The position numbers and the translations under genes are program-made. From Palsa-1233 sp031367105 (lineage in GTDB: Bacteria; Gemmatimonadota; Gemmatimonadetes; Gemmatimonadales; GWC2-71-9): 64,000 nt of DNA. The stretch covers positions 22,877-86,876 of the forward strand of contig JANLPG010000120.1 of the NCBI GenBank assembly GCA_031367105.1. Reading direction: 5' to 3'. Shown one piece after another: positions 30,118-37,982 of the stretch (positions are counted from its first letter, which is position 1; the number at the start of each line of letters is the position of its first letter). The notes under the pieces are model-generated. The model saw only the letters and a list, made by a program, of their open reading frames with translations, was not told where the DNA came from and searched no databases.

Positions 30118-31260
30118 ATGACGGCGCCCCGTCCGCGCGACGCCGCTGTTGTCGCTGCGCTGGTGCGACGGCTCGGTACCACCGACGCCGCGACGCTGAC
30201 GAACCTTGCCTGGTTCGCGGCGCGGCGCGGGGCTACTGCGGCCGCGCTCGATACCGTGCGCCGCGCCGTGGCGATGCCCGGCGCACCCCGTGCCGCCTGG
30301 CGCACACTGGAGCGGCTCGCCGTCGGGCGGACCGATCAGTTGCTGCTGGCACTTCCTCCCGGCCAGGCTGCCACGGCCGCTGGTCCGTTGGCCACGCATC
30401 CGCTCGCCGCAGCTGTTGCTGCCCACGCGCAGGGTGCGCTCGCCGTCGCCGAGGCGTGCTATTGGGCCGCCACCGAAGATGGCCCCGATGCGATCGCGGC
30501 GTGGAACGGGTTGGCAGTCTTGCACGAGGAGCGAGGCGAACGCTCGGCGGCCGACGAGGCGTGGCGGCGGATTGCCGAGTCACCCAGTGTCGCCGTGGCG
30601 CACGATCACGTGCTGGCCTGGCACCGCCGCGGCGAATCGCGGCACGCCCGGACGCTGCTTGAGCACGCCATCTTGCGCCTGCCCCGCTCGGCGCCGCTCC
30701 TCCACCTCGCGGGATATCTGGCCTACATTGGCGGCGAAGCCGCGGCGGCAGTGCCGTTCCTGACCGCGGCCGTCGCCATCGACCCAGCGCTCGCGCGGTC
30801 CCACTTCACCCTTGGCCTCGCACACGAGCGCCTCGGGGCACACACCTTGGCGGTGGAAGCGACTCGCCACGGACTGCAATGCTCGCCCTGGTTCGTCCCC
30901 GAGGTCTGGTTGCTTGACAACGGACGTCGCGGCGAACTGGTTGAAATTGCTCCGGAACGCTCCACCGGAACCGCCGCTGCCACAGATGAAGTCCTCCTCG
31001 CACTCGGTCGCTCGCTTCTCGAGACGCTGCACCTCGGCGAGGCGCTCTCGGTCTTCGATCAGGTGCTCGTGCGGCAGCCGTCGCACACGGCTGCGCTGTT
31101 CCACCGCGGCGTCGTGTTAGCCAAACTGCGCCGGTACAACGACGCGTTGGCCGATTGGGAAGCCGTCGGAGTGGCGGATGGGGAGAGCGTGCTCGGGGCG
31201 ATGAGTCGCCGACACGCGCACTCGGCACGCGAACTTGCCGCCCTCTTCCCGGTCAGCTAG
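30118..31260 (+). CDS. TPR-repeat protein of the signalling cluster
   Basis: A 380-residue soluble, Ala/Arg-rich helical protein with degenerate TPRs, clearest at residues about 115-260: AVAEACYWAATEDGPDAIAAWNGLAVLHEERGE, HARTLLEHAILRLPRSAPLLHLAGYLAYIGGEAAAAVPFLTAAVAIDPALARSHFTLGLAHERLG, and a last pair near 320-355. No signal peptide or TM segment is seen. The ATG starts one base after the cheC stop. TPR arrays bind protein partners, so this may be an adaptor for the Che or MglA proteins. No family name is recognised. Confidence 0.8.
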   Translation: MTAPRPRDAAVVAALVRRLGTTDAATLTNLAWFAARRGATAAALDTVRRAVAMPGAPRAAWRTLERLAVGRTDQLLLALPPGQAATAAGPLATHPLAAAVAAHAQGALAVAEACYWAATEDGPDAIAAWNGLAVLHEERGERSAADEAWRRIAESPSVAVAHDHVLAWHRRGESRHARTLLEHAILRLPRSAPLLHLAGYLAYIGGEAAAAVPFLTAAVAIDPALARSHFTLGLAHERLGAHTLAVEATRHGLQCSPWFVPEVWLLDNGRRGELVEIAPERSTGTAAATDEVLLALGRSLLETLHLGEALSVFDQVLVRQPSHTAALFHRGVVLAKLRRYNDALADWEAVGVADGESVLGAMSRRHAHSARELAALFPVS

Positions 31261-31267
31261 GCGCTGC

Positions 31268-32191
31268 GTGCACGGGCCACTCAGTGAGATCTCACTCGTA
31301 GAAGTGCTCCAGCTCCTCCAACGCGGCCGTCGGAGCGGAACCCTGCGCGTCACCGGCCCTGACCCGACCGCGCCGCGCACGCTCTGGCTCCGCGAAGGGC
31401 TGGTGGTCGCACTAGAACCCGAAGCCAGTGACGCCGCCGTCAACGATGGCCTGATCGCGCGTGCCCTCGCGAGCGAGGAAGCTGACGACGGACCGGACAC
31501 CGTGCCGGCACCCATTCGGGACGCACTCCGGGCCCGGCTCGCGAGTGCCGCCCTGGGGGTAATGCTCCACTGGTCCCGCGGTCGGTTCGATTTTGCAGAG
31601 GGCGTCGTCGCAGTCGGGCCCCTCGCCGTCTCGCCCGATGCGCTCGTGTTCGAGGTCGTCGAAACCGAGATGCGCCGGGTCGACCTCGCCGCCGAGTTCG
31701 ACCAGTTCCGAGCCATTCCCGCGTTCGCTCCGACGGAAACACTCGCCGACGGCCCCGCCCCCTCGCTCGACCCGTTGGATTGGCGGCTGCTCGACGCGGT
31801 GGATGGCGTGCGCAACGTGGCCGCGCTCGCCGCTGCCCTGGATGAACCGCTCGATGTGATCGCCGATCGGGTTCGGTCGTTGCAGTCCACCGCTATACTT
31901 CAGCTCGCCGCTGCACCCGCCGATGTTTCGCTCGAGGCGAGGGCTGCCATCGAGGCGGGTCGGTATGACGAGGCCGCCGCGCTGCTCCGCTCGCGAGTAG
32001 CCGCCGTGCCGGGCGATGGCGAGGCGTGGCGAACGCTCGGCCTCGCCGAGGTCGGGGCGGGGCGGTTCGATCGCGCCATCGGCGCGTGGGAGGGATGGCG
32101 CGCCGCCGATCCGCTGCGCGCCGAGGAGGCTGCGTCGCTGACGCGTGCTGCCCAGACTATGGTGGAGGCGTTGCGCGACGGCCGTGACTGA
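31268..32191 (+). CDS. PATAN (DUF4388) domain protein with TPR tail
   Basis: A 307-residue protein. The N-terminus (GPLSEISLVEVLQLLQRGRRSGTLRVTG) is the PATAN/DUF4388 signature, a domain found in cyanobacterial PatA-type regulators and in many deltaproteobacterial signalling proteins and implicated in partner binding with MglA- or response-regulator-type proteins. The PATAN domain covers about 1-150, a winged-helix-like stretch (DWRLLDAVDGVRNVAALAAALDEPLDVIADRVRSLQ) follows, and two TPRs (about 225-290) end the protein. The GTG at 31268 is chosen because the PATAN consensus starts there. It overlaps the next gene by 8 nt. A second PATAN-TPR protein lies at 36.4 kb. Confidence 0.82.
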   Translation: MHGPLSEISLVEVLQLLQRGRRSGTLRVTGPDPTAPRTLWLREGLVVALEPEASDAAVNDGLIARALASEEADDGPDTVPAPIRDALRARLASAALGVMLHWSRGRFDFAEGVVAVGPLAVSPDALVFEVVETEMRRVDLAAEFDQFRAIPAFAPTETLADGPAPSLDPLDWRLLDAVDGVRNVAALAAALDEPLDVIADRVRSLQSTAILQLAAAPADVSLEARAAIEAGRYDEAAALLRSRVAAVPGDGEAWRTLGLAEVGAGRFDRAIGAWEGWRAADPLRAEEAASLTRAAQTMVEALRDGRD

Positions 32192-32936
32192 ATCGTTTCC
32201 GACACTCCCCGGCGTCACTCAGGGCCTCGCCTTTCTGGACCTCGGCGAGCGCCTGCGACAGCGTGGCCAGCACGAGGCCGCCGCGACGGTCGCGCTCGCC
32301 GGGTTGGCGCGGTATCCGGCGCTGGCCGACGCGCACGACCTGCTTGCGCGCATCCGCGCCGACCAGGGCGAGGATGCCCCGGCGATCGCGTCGTGGCGTG
32401 CCTCCCTCGAGATCGAGCCCGGTCACATCGGCGCGCTCAAGGGACTCGCGTTTCTCGCCTTCCGGGCGCACGATCTGGCGGGCGCGGAGCGCTACCTTGA
32501 GTCCGCTGCGATGCGTGCCCCCCACGACACCACGATCCTCGCTGCCCTCGACCGGGTGCGTGCCTCGGCGCCGGCACCGTCGGCCGAGTCGTTCCGACTC
32601 GATGACCTCGCCAGCGGCCTGCTGCTGTTCGACAGTCAGGGGATGCGATTGACGGGCGGCGTCGGCCCATCGACTGGTGAGCTCGACGCCGATGCCACCG
32701 CGGCCGAGGCATCGGGCCTGGTGCGGGAGGCCATCCGCGCGGCCCGCTTCCTCGAGTTGGGCGCCTGGCAACAGCTGGTACTCGAAGGGAGCGAGGCCCG
32801 GGCCGCGCTAGTCGCGATCACTCCCGAGGCGACCCTGCTGGTGCGCCGTCCGGTGAGCACCCCGCCAGGACGATTGCTTGCGACCAGCGCACGAGCCGCG
32901 GACGTGGCGCGCGAATGGCTCGGTCGGGCGCAATGA
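32184..32936 (+). CDS. TPR protein with a roadblock-like C-terminal domain
   Basis: A 250-residue protein. Residues about 8-120 form three TPRs (LAFLDLGERLRQRGQHEAAATVALAGLARYPALADAHDLLARIRADQGED...). The C-terminal 90 residues (GLLLFDSQGMRLTGG ... ASGLVREAIRAARFLELGAWQQLVLEGSEARAALVAITPEATLLVRR) have the strand-helix order and LLVxD-x-x-G pattern of a roadblock/LC7 domain, the fold of MglB GTPase-activating proteins. That assignment is by eye and is the weaker part of the call. GTG 32184 overlaps the preceding gene by 8 nt and the end overlaps the next roadblock gene (ATGA). Confidence 0.72.
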   Translation: MTESFPTLPGVTQGLAFLDLGERLRQRGQHEAAATVALAGLARYPALADAHDLLARIRADQGEDAPAIASWRASLEIEPGHIGALKGLAFLAFRAHDLAGAERYLESAAMRAPHDTTILAALDRVRASAPAPSAESFRLDDLASGLLLFDSQGMRLTGGVGPSTGELDADATAAEASGLVREAIRAARFLELGAWQQLVLEGSEARAALVAITPEATLLVRRPVSTPPGRLLATSARAADVAREWLGRAQ

Positions 32937-33286
32937 GCATCGCACGGTGGGAGGGGATGCTGCGCGAAATCACCGGCATCATCGGCGTCCGCGGTGCCCT
33001 GATCATCTCCGCAGACGATGGGCTGGTGGTTGCGGAATCGGCGATGGAAGGGCTCGAAACCACGGACGTGGCCGCTTTCGCCGCGTCGCTGATTTCGCGC
33101 GCGCAGCGCACCGCGGCAGCGATGCGCACCAGCCCGCCGACTCGATTGCACGTCACTGCCGAGTTGGGAACTCTCTTCGCGGTGGCCGGCGGCGAGCCGC
33201 TCTGGCTGGTCGCGGTGACCGACCCCACCGTCGAACTCGGCCGGCTCCGCATCCTGCTCGGCGACCTCGCTGTCGTGCTGGCCTGA
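32933..33286 (+). CDS. Roadblock/LC7 domain protein, MglB-like
   Basis: A 117-residue single-domain protein: WEGMLREITGIIGVRGALIISADDGLVVAESAMEGLE, then the long helix DVAAFAASLISRAQRTAAAMRT, then strands RLHVTAELGTLFAVAGGEPLWLVAV and the C-terminal helix. This is the classical roadblock/LC7 fold, which in MglB forms dimers that stimulate or position the MglA GTPase. One of two adjacent roadblock genes just upstream of an MglA-like gene, an arrangement known from MglA-MglB loci. The ATG at 32933 overlaps the upstream stop, and its own stop overlaps the next start by one base. Confidence 0.88.
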   Translation: MSIARWEGMLREITGIIGVRGALIISADDGLVVAESAMEGLETTDVAAFAASLISRAQRTAAAMRTSPPTRLHVTAELGTLFAVAGGEPLWLVAVTDPTVELGRLRILLGDLAVVLA

Positions 33287-33753
33287 TGCGGGTTCTCGAA
33301 CCGTGGGTTGCCGACCCGCTCGCGGAATTTCTGCGCGAGTCATCCGCCCGGCTCGCCCTGGTGATGACGAGCTCCGGTCAGGTCATTGCGCAACACGGCT
33401 TCACCCGTTCGCTGGACGTGATGGCCGCGGCGGCGCTCGGCGCCGGTATCCTTGCTACCACAGCTGAACTGGCGCGGGTGGTCGGCGCCGACGCCGGCTT
33501 CGGGGTGATCGTCCATCAGGGTCACCAGCAAGGTGTCTGGCTCGCCGGATTCGACACGCCCCGTGGCCGCTGGATCGCTCTGGTGGTGTTCGGTCGCGAA
33601 TCGTCGGTCGGGCTGGTCCGCCTCTTCTTCGCTCGCTTCACCGAGCGCCTGGTCGCAGCGGCGCCGGTTGCAGTGCTGGTGCGCGAGGTGCTCGCCGAAG
33701 GCTTCGAACGGGAACTCGACGACTCGCTGCGTGCCCTCTTCGGGCGGAGCTGA
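33286..33753 (+). CDS. Second roadblock/LC7 domain protein, MglB-like
   Basis: A 155-residue protein: FLRESSARLALVMTSSGQVIAQHGFTRSLDVMAAAALGAGILATTAELARVVG, GFGVIVHQGHQQGVWLAGF, RWIALVVFGRESSVGLVRLFFARFTERL. It has the same strand-helix-strand topology as MglB (which typically begins EPLxxLxRxxGxxxAxLVDxxGxxIA), plus a C-terminal amphipathic helix (VREVLAEGFERELDDSLRALFG). It is longer than its upstream neighbour and closer to MglB of Myxococcus and Thermus in layout, so it is the better candidate for the MglA partner. Only 2 nt separate it from the mglA-like gene. Confidence 0.87.
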   Translation: MRVLEPWVADPLAEFLRESSARLALVMTSSGQVIAQHGFTRSLDVMAAAALGAGILATTAELARVVGADAGFGVIVHQGHQQGVWLAGFDTPRGRWIALVVFGRESSVGLVRLFFARFTERLVAAAPVAVLVREVLAEGFERELDDSLRALFGRS

Positions 33754-33755
33754 CG

Positions 33756-34355
33756 ATGGCTCGGACGAATGGCGCGCAACGGGAACTCACCGCCACCCTG
33801 GTCGTCTACGGAGCAGCCCGGTCGGGGAAGAGCTCGATCTTGCGCTGTGTGCAGGATCGGGTGGCGCCGGCGCGCCTCGGTGAGCGTTATCCGCTCGGCT
33901 CCCCTCCATCGGGCGTGCCGTTGCTCGACTGGCTGCCACTCGAACTTGGCCTGATTGGCGGCTGGCAGGCCCGCGTCAATCTGTACGGCGTCCCCGCGGA
34001 GCGCCACGCCGACACCACGCGCCGCCTGGTCCTCGCCGAGGCCGATGGCATCCTCTTCGTAGCCGACAGCCAGGCGTCACGGCTCTCGGAGAACCTCGAT
34101 GCGTTGCAATCGCTGCAGGGCGAGTTGCTCGACCGTGATGGCGATCTGCGTGACCTTCCGCTCGTGCTGTTGTACAACAAGCAGGATCTGCCGGCGGAGA
34201 TGATCCTGACACCCGACGCGCTGGGGGAGGCGCTCAATTTTCGCGGCGCACCGAGTTTCGCCTGTGACGCATTGCGGGGGGTGGGAGTGCTTGAGGCGCT
34301 CCACAGCGGAGTGACCCGGATGATGCGGCGCCTTGCGCCTGCACAGGGGGGGTGA
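33756..34355 (+). CDS. MglA-like small Ras-type GTPase with altered G3 motif
   Basis: A 199-residue GTPase of the MglA family, which sets cell polarity and controls motility in Myxococcus. G1 is GAARSGKS (about residues 19-26), G4 is NKQD in LYNKQDLPAE, and the characteristic MglA block after switch II reads TTRRLVLAEADGILFVADSQ. The G3 region, normally T-V-P-G-Q in MglA, reads GVPAER: the Gly that contacts the gamma-phosphate is replaced by Ala, so hydrolysis may be impaired or strictly partner-dependent. About ten residues in the switch region (PLDWLPLEL) are more hydrophobic than usual. It is followed seven bases later by the tandem DnaA-like gene. Confidence 0.88.
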   Translation: MARTNGAQRELTATLVVYGAARSGKSSILRCVQDRVAPARLGERYPLGSPPSGVPLLDWLPLELGLIGGWQARVNLYGVPAERHADTTRRLVLAEADGILFVADSQASRLSENLDALQSLQGELLDRDGDLRDLPLVLLYNKQDLPAEMILTPDALGEALNFRGAPSFACDALRGVGVLEALHSGVTRMMRRLAPAQGG

Positions 34356-34362
34356 CGCAGCG

Positions 34363-36363
34363 ATGCTGAACCCGCATTCACGCTTCGCCTCGTTCGTGGT
34401 AGGCTCGTCCAATCGACTCGCGGCCACGGCCGCCAAGGCGGTGGCCGAGGCGCCCGGTGCTGCCTACAACCCGCTCTGGTTCTACGCTCGGCCCGGGCTC
34501 GGCAAGACCCATCTCCTGATGGCGATCGGGCACGAGGCACAGGTGATCGATCCGTCGCGCACCGTGGAGTACGTCACCGTCGATGATTTTGTCGAGGCGT
34601 ATCACGCGGCGCTCGCCGCCGGGCAGGCCGAGGCGTACCGGCGCCGCTTCACCGAGGCAGATCTCGTCTTGCTGGATGACGCCCAGCTCCTCACCGATCA
34701 GCGCGAGTTGCAGTCGGAATTGCTTCGGCTGATTGATCTCCTGATGGCGGGTGACCGACAGATTGTCCTGGCTGGTGATCGCCCCCCGGAAGAGATCCAG
34801 TCACTCGACGAACGGCTGATCCGTCGCTTCGCCGGTGGTCTGGTGATTGATATCGGTGCCCCTGACTACGAGACCCGGCTCGCCATCCTGGCGCGTCGCG
34901 CCCAGGAACGACAGATCGTCTTCGCGCCGGAAGCGCTGGCCGCGGTGGCGGAGCTGCCGATCGGGACTGTGCGGGAATTGCTCGGCGCCCTCAATCGGCT
35001 GATTGCGCAGCAGGCAGTGCAGGCGTCGCAGCTCAGTGCGGCGGAAGTGCGACTTCTCCTCGCCAGCCTGGGGCACGTGAAGCCGGGGGAACCGGTCGAT
35101 GGATCGACTCCTTCCGCGAGCGACGAGTCACGAGGCGGAGCGAACGCCGCCACGCCGCGAACGGAGCATGGCGAGGACGCCGGCGCAGCGGAAGACGAGT
35201 TTTCCGACTTTCTCTCGGACCTCTCGGCCGCGGTATCCCATCAGGTCGACCGCTGGCGCCGGCGCGTGACCGAAGCGACGCTGCGTTACGTGGGTGAGGG
35301 ATTCCGAACCAATCGGCTGGAGGCACTGCTCGCGGGCGAGATGGGGAGCGACCCTGAGGTGGCACTGGCGGAGTTCGAGCGCGATGTCGAGGCGTTACGT
35401 CGTCTGCAACGCGAACTTGCGGAACTCGCGCCTTCGCTTCTGGGAGAGGCGGCGCTCCACGACCCCGACCGCCTCGCCGAAGCCGACGCGTTGGTGGCTG
35501 AGGCGCGCGACGTTGGCGAGCCATTGCCCGGGCCGATGGCGCGCTACACGCTCGAACTTTTCGGGGAAGGCCCCAGCACGCGTTCGGTGACTGAGGCCAT
35601 CCGGACGGCGGCGAGCGACCCGGGGCAACGCTACAACCCCTTCGTGATCGTCGGCCCGAGCGGCACAGGGAAAACCCACCTGCTCCACGCCTTCGCGCAC
35701 GCTCTGCGCGCGTCGGGCTTGACGCGCGTGGCGGTGTTCGACGCCCAGCAGTTCGTTGATGGACTGGTCGCAGCCCTCGGCGATGGCAGCATTGCCCGAT
35801 GGCGGCAGCGATTGCGCCGGGTCGAGGCGCTCCTGCTGGACGATGTCGGTGTATTGGCGGGAAAGGAACGCAGTCAGGAGGAGCTCTACCAGCTGTATAA
35901 CCTCCTGCTCGAGTCAGGACGGCAGATGGCGTTCACGGCCAGCGTTCTGCCCACCCAACTCGAGGGCTTCGAGTCACGGCTGGCCACCCGGCTCGCGGGT
36001 GGATTGGTGCTGGAGCTCGGATCGCCCGATCGCGACGCGAGGCTGCAGGAGGTCGTGCGCCTGCTCGGCCCGGCCGCGGAGGACGCCGACCTGGTGGAAT
36101 ATCTCGCGGCGCGCCCGGCCGGATCGTTGCGCGAAGTCCAGCAGCTGTTGCAACGTCTTGCGGCCGCGGTCGAAGAGCGCCAGACCACACTGACATTCGC
36201 GTTGGCGCGAACGCTGCTCGAAGGGTCGCAGGTTGAAGGACCGCGACCCCCGCGTCGGGGCAGCGGATTGCTCGCTCCCGGAAGTGGTGCGGTTCGCTCC
36301 CGCGAAAAAATGGTCGACATCTGGCCGGACATCGGCGAGCGCTTGCTGGAGGAGTGGCGCTGA
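34363..36363 (+). CDS. Tandem DnaA-type AAA+ ATPase without DNA-binding domain
   Basis: A 666-residue protein with two DnaA/Hda-class AAA+ modules and no domain IV helix-turn-helix. Module 1 (about 1-235): ARPGLGKTH Walker A (42-50, first Gly replaced by Ala), Walker B VLLDDAQ (D105/D106), box VII-like LDERLIRRFAGGLVIDIGAPDYETR with a candidate Arg finger, and sensor 2 TVRELLGALNRLI. A helical linker (about 265-400) joins module 2: GPSGTGKTH (431-439), LLLDDVG (D493/D494), FESRLATRLAGGLVLELGSPDRDAR, SLREVQQLLQRL. Both sites look ATP-competent, although in the first the Walker A Gly is missing. The start follows GGGGGG. It sits between mglA and a PATAN-TPR gene in the chemosensory cluster. It is not replication DnaA; its function is unknown. 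Confidence 0.85.
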   Translation: MLNPHSRFASFVVGSSNRLAATAAKAVAEAPGAAYNPLWFYARPGLGKTHLLMAIGHEAQVIDPSRTVEYVTVDDFVEAYHAALAAGQAEAYRRRFTEADLVLLDDAQLLTDQRELQSELLRLIDLLMAGDRQIVLAGDRPPEEIQSLDERLIRRFAGGLVIDIGAPDYETRLAILARRAQERQIVFAPEALAAVAELPIGTVRELLGALNRLIAQQAVQASQLSAAEVRLLLASLGHVKPGEPVDGSTPSASDESRGGANAATPRTEHGEDAGAAEDEFSDFLSDLSAAVSHQVDRWRRRVTEATLRYVGEGFRTNRLEALLAGEMGSDPEVALAEFERDVEALRRLQRELAELAPSLLGEAALHDPDRLAEADALVAEARDVGEPLPGPMARYTLELFGEGPSTRSVTEAIRTAASDPGQRYNPFVIVGPSGTGKTHLLHAFAHALRASGLTRVAVFDAQQFVDGLVAALGDGSIARWRQRLRRVEALLLDDVGVLAGKERSQEELYQLYNLLLESGRQMAFTASVLPTQLEGFESRLATRLAGGLVLELGSPDRDARLQEVVRLLGPAAEDADLVEYLAARPAGSLREVQQLLQRLAAAVEERQTTLTFALARTLLEGSQVEGPRPPRRGSGLLAPGSGAVRSREKMVDIWPDIGERLLEEWR

Positions 36364-37982
36364 TGGCGATCAAGGGTTCGCTCAAGGAGGCATCGCTCCC
36401 CGACGTGGTACAGTTGCTCTACCTCGGCCGTCGCACCGGTTGCCTCTCGGTCGCCAACGATCGCAATTTTGCCTCGATCTGGCTCGACGATGGGTGGATC
36501 GTCTTTGCCGGCCTGTTGTCGCGCCCCGACCGCCTTGGCGAACGACTGGTTGCGGCGGGAAAGGTCAGTCCCGATCAGCTCGAGTCGGCGATTGCAACGC
36601 AATCGGCGCTCCCCGGCCATCGGCTGGGTGCGGTGTTGGTCCAGCTCGACCTGATCTCCCAGGCCGAACTGGAGGGTGAACTGCGTCGCCAGGTCGAGGA
36701 GACCATCTACACCCTCTTCACGTGGGCCAGCGGAACCTTCTCCTTCGAGGCAGGCATCTCCCCGGACGAAGCGGAGGGGACAGTGCGACTCAATCCCGAG
36801 GGGCTGCTGCTCGAAGGGGCACGCCGAGTCGACGAATGGAGTGTGATCGCGAAGAAGATTCCGTCGCTCGACGCCGTCTTCGCGATCGAGGGCGAGGGTG
36901 CCATTGAATTCAAGGGTGAGCCAGCCCTGGTCGATATCGAGCGTCGGGTGCAGCCGTTGATCGACGGAGCCCGCACGGTCCGGGATATGATGGACGCCAC
37001 TGGTCTCACCGATTTCGAAGTCTGCCGTGCGCTCTTTGGCCTGCTCTCCGCTGGCCGGCTTCGGCGCGTGGCGACTGCACCCCCGGCGGTCCCGCGTCAG
37101 GGGACGGCGCGGCTCGAGGAACATCGCAACCTCGGCGTCGCCTTCTACCGCACCGGGATGTTGAATGAAGCCGAGCGCGAATTCAAGCGCGTCGCCGAAT
37201 TGCGTCCCGGTGATGGCGAGGCGTCCTTCCGGCTTGGTCTGATTGCGCTGCGGCAAGCGCGCTGGGCCGATGGGCTGGCGCAATTTCAGCGGGCAACCGA
37301 GCGAGGCGGCGCACGACCTGCGGTGCTGCACAACCTTGCGCTGGCCCTCGAGTCACTTGGCCGCCTCGACGAGGCGGAGACGGCGCTCGGCGAGGCCGTG
37401 CAGCTCGACAAGGACGACCCACGGCTCTGGACCGGCTGGGGGTTGCTCGCGCTGCGGCGCAGTGAACCTTCGCGCGCACTGGAGCGCTTCGCCCGCGCCC
37501 GCGACTTGGTGGGGCAGGGGAAGCCGCCAGCCCACTGGTACTGGGGCTGCGGCTGGGCCCAGGCGCTCTCCGAGGCGTGGCCGGACGCGCTCGCGACCAT
37601 TCGCGAGGGGGTTGTGGCATTTCCCGATCATCCGGTCCTGCGGACCACGTTGGGCGTCCTGCTCGAAGGTACCGGCGAGGTGGGTGAGGCCGAGGCCCAC
37701 TTGCGCCACGCACTCGGCGAGGATCCGACCATCCCGCAGATTTCCAAGAATCTCGGGGACTTGCTCTATCGTGCCGGCCGCTGGGATGAGGCCGAAGAAT
37801 CCTACGACCGCGCTGCCAAGCTGGCCCCGACTCTGGGAGACGATCTCTACTTCAAGCTGGGCAACCTCGCCTGCCGTCGGGGCGATATGCCGAAGGCGCG
37901 ACGGCACTGGGGGGCAGCGCTGGCAATCAATCCCGAGCACGCCCTGGTCCGCGCCAATCTCGCCGGCTCCGGTGCGGCGTGA
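36363..37982 (+). CDS. PATAN (DUF4388) protein with long TPR array
   Basis: A 539-residue protein. PATAN domain about 1-235: IKGSLKEASLPDVVQLLYLGRRTGCLSVANDRNFASIWLDDGWIVFA, an inserted helical segment (LGERLVAAGKVSPDQLESAIATQ...LGAVLVQLDLISQAELEGELRRQVEETIYTLFTWASGTFSFEAG), and a winged-helix-like part (RTVRDMMDATGLTDFEVCRALFGLLSAGRLRRV). The inserted segment recalls the N-terminal GspE/MSHEN helices of type IV pilus ATPases. Six or seven TPRs fill about 255-530. There is no signal peptide. It starts within the stop of the DnaA-like gene (TGATGG) and overlaps the next TPR gene (GTGA). A scaffold or adaptor role is inferred. Confidence 0.85.
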   Translation: MAIKGSLKEASLPDVVQLLYLGRRTGCLSVANDRNFASIWLDDGWIVFAGLLSRPDRLGERLVAAGKVSPDQLESAIATQSALPGHRLGAVLVQLDLISQAELEGELRRQVEETIYTLFTWASGTFSFEAGISPDEAEGTVRLNPEGLLLEGARRVDEWSVIAKKIPSLDAVFAIEGEGAIEFKGEPALVDIERRVQPLIDGARTVRDMMDATGLTDFEVCRALFGLLSAGRLRRVATAPPAVPRQGTARLEEHRNLGVAFYRTGMLNEAEREFKRVAELRPGDGEASFRLGLIALRQARWADGLAQFQRATERGGARPAVLHNLALALESLGRLDEAETALGEAVQLDKDDPRLWTGWGLLALRRSEPSRALERFARARDLVGQGKPPAHWYWGCGWAQALSEAWPDALATIREGVVAFPDHPVLRTTLGVLLEGTGEVGEAEAHLRHALGEDPTIPQISKNLGDLLYRAGRWDEAEESYDRAAKLAPTLGDDLYFKLGNLACRRGDMPKARRHWGAALAINPEHALVRANLAGSGAA

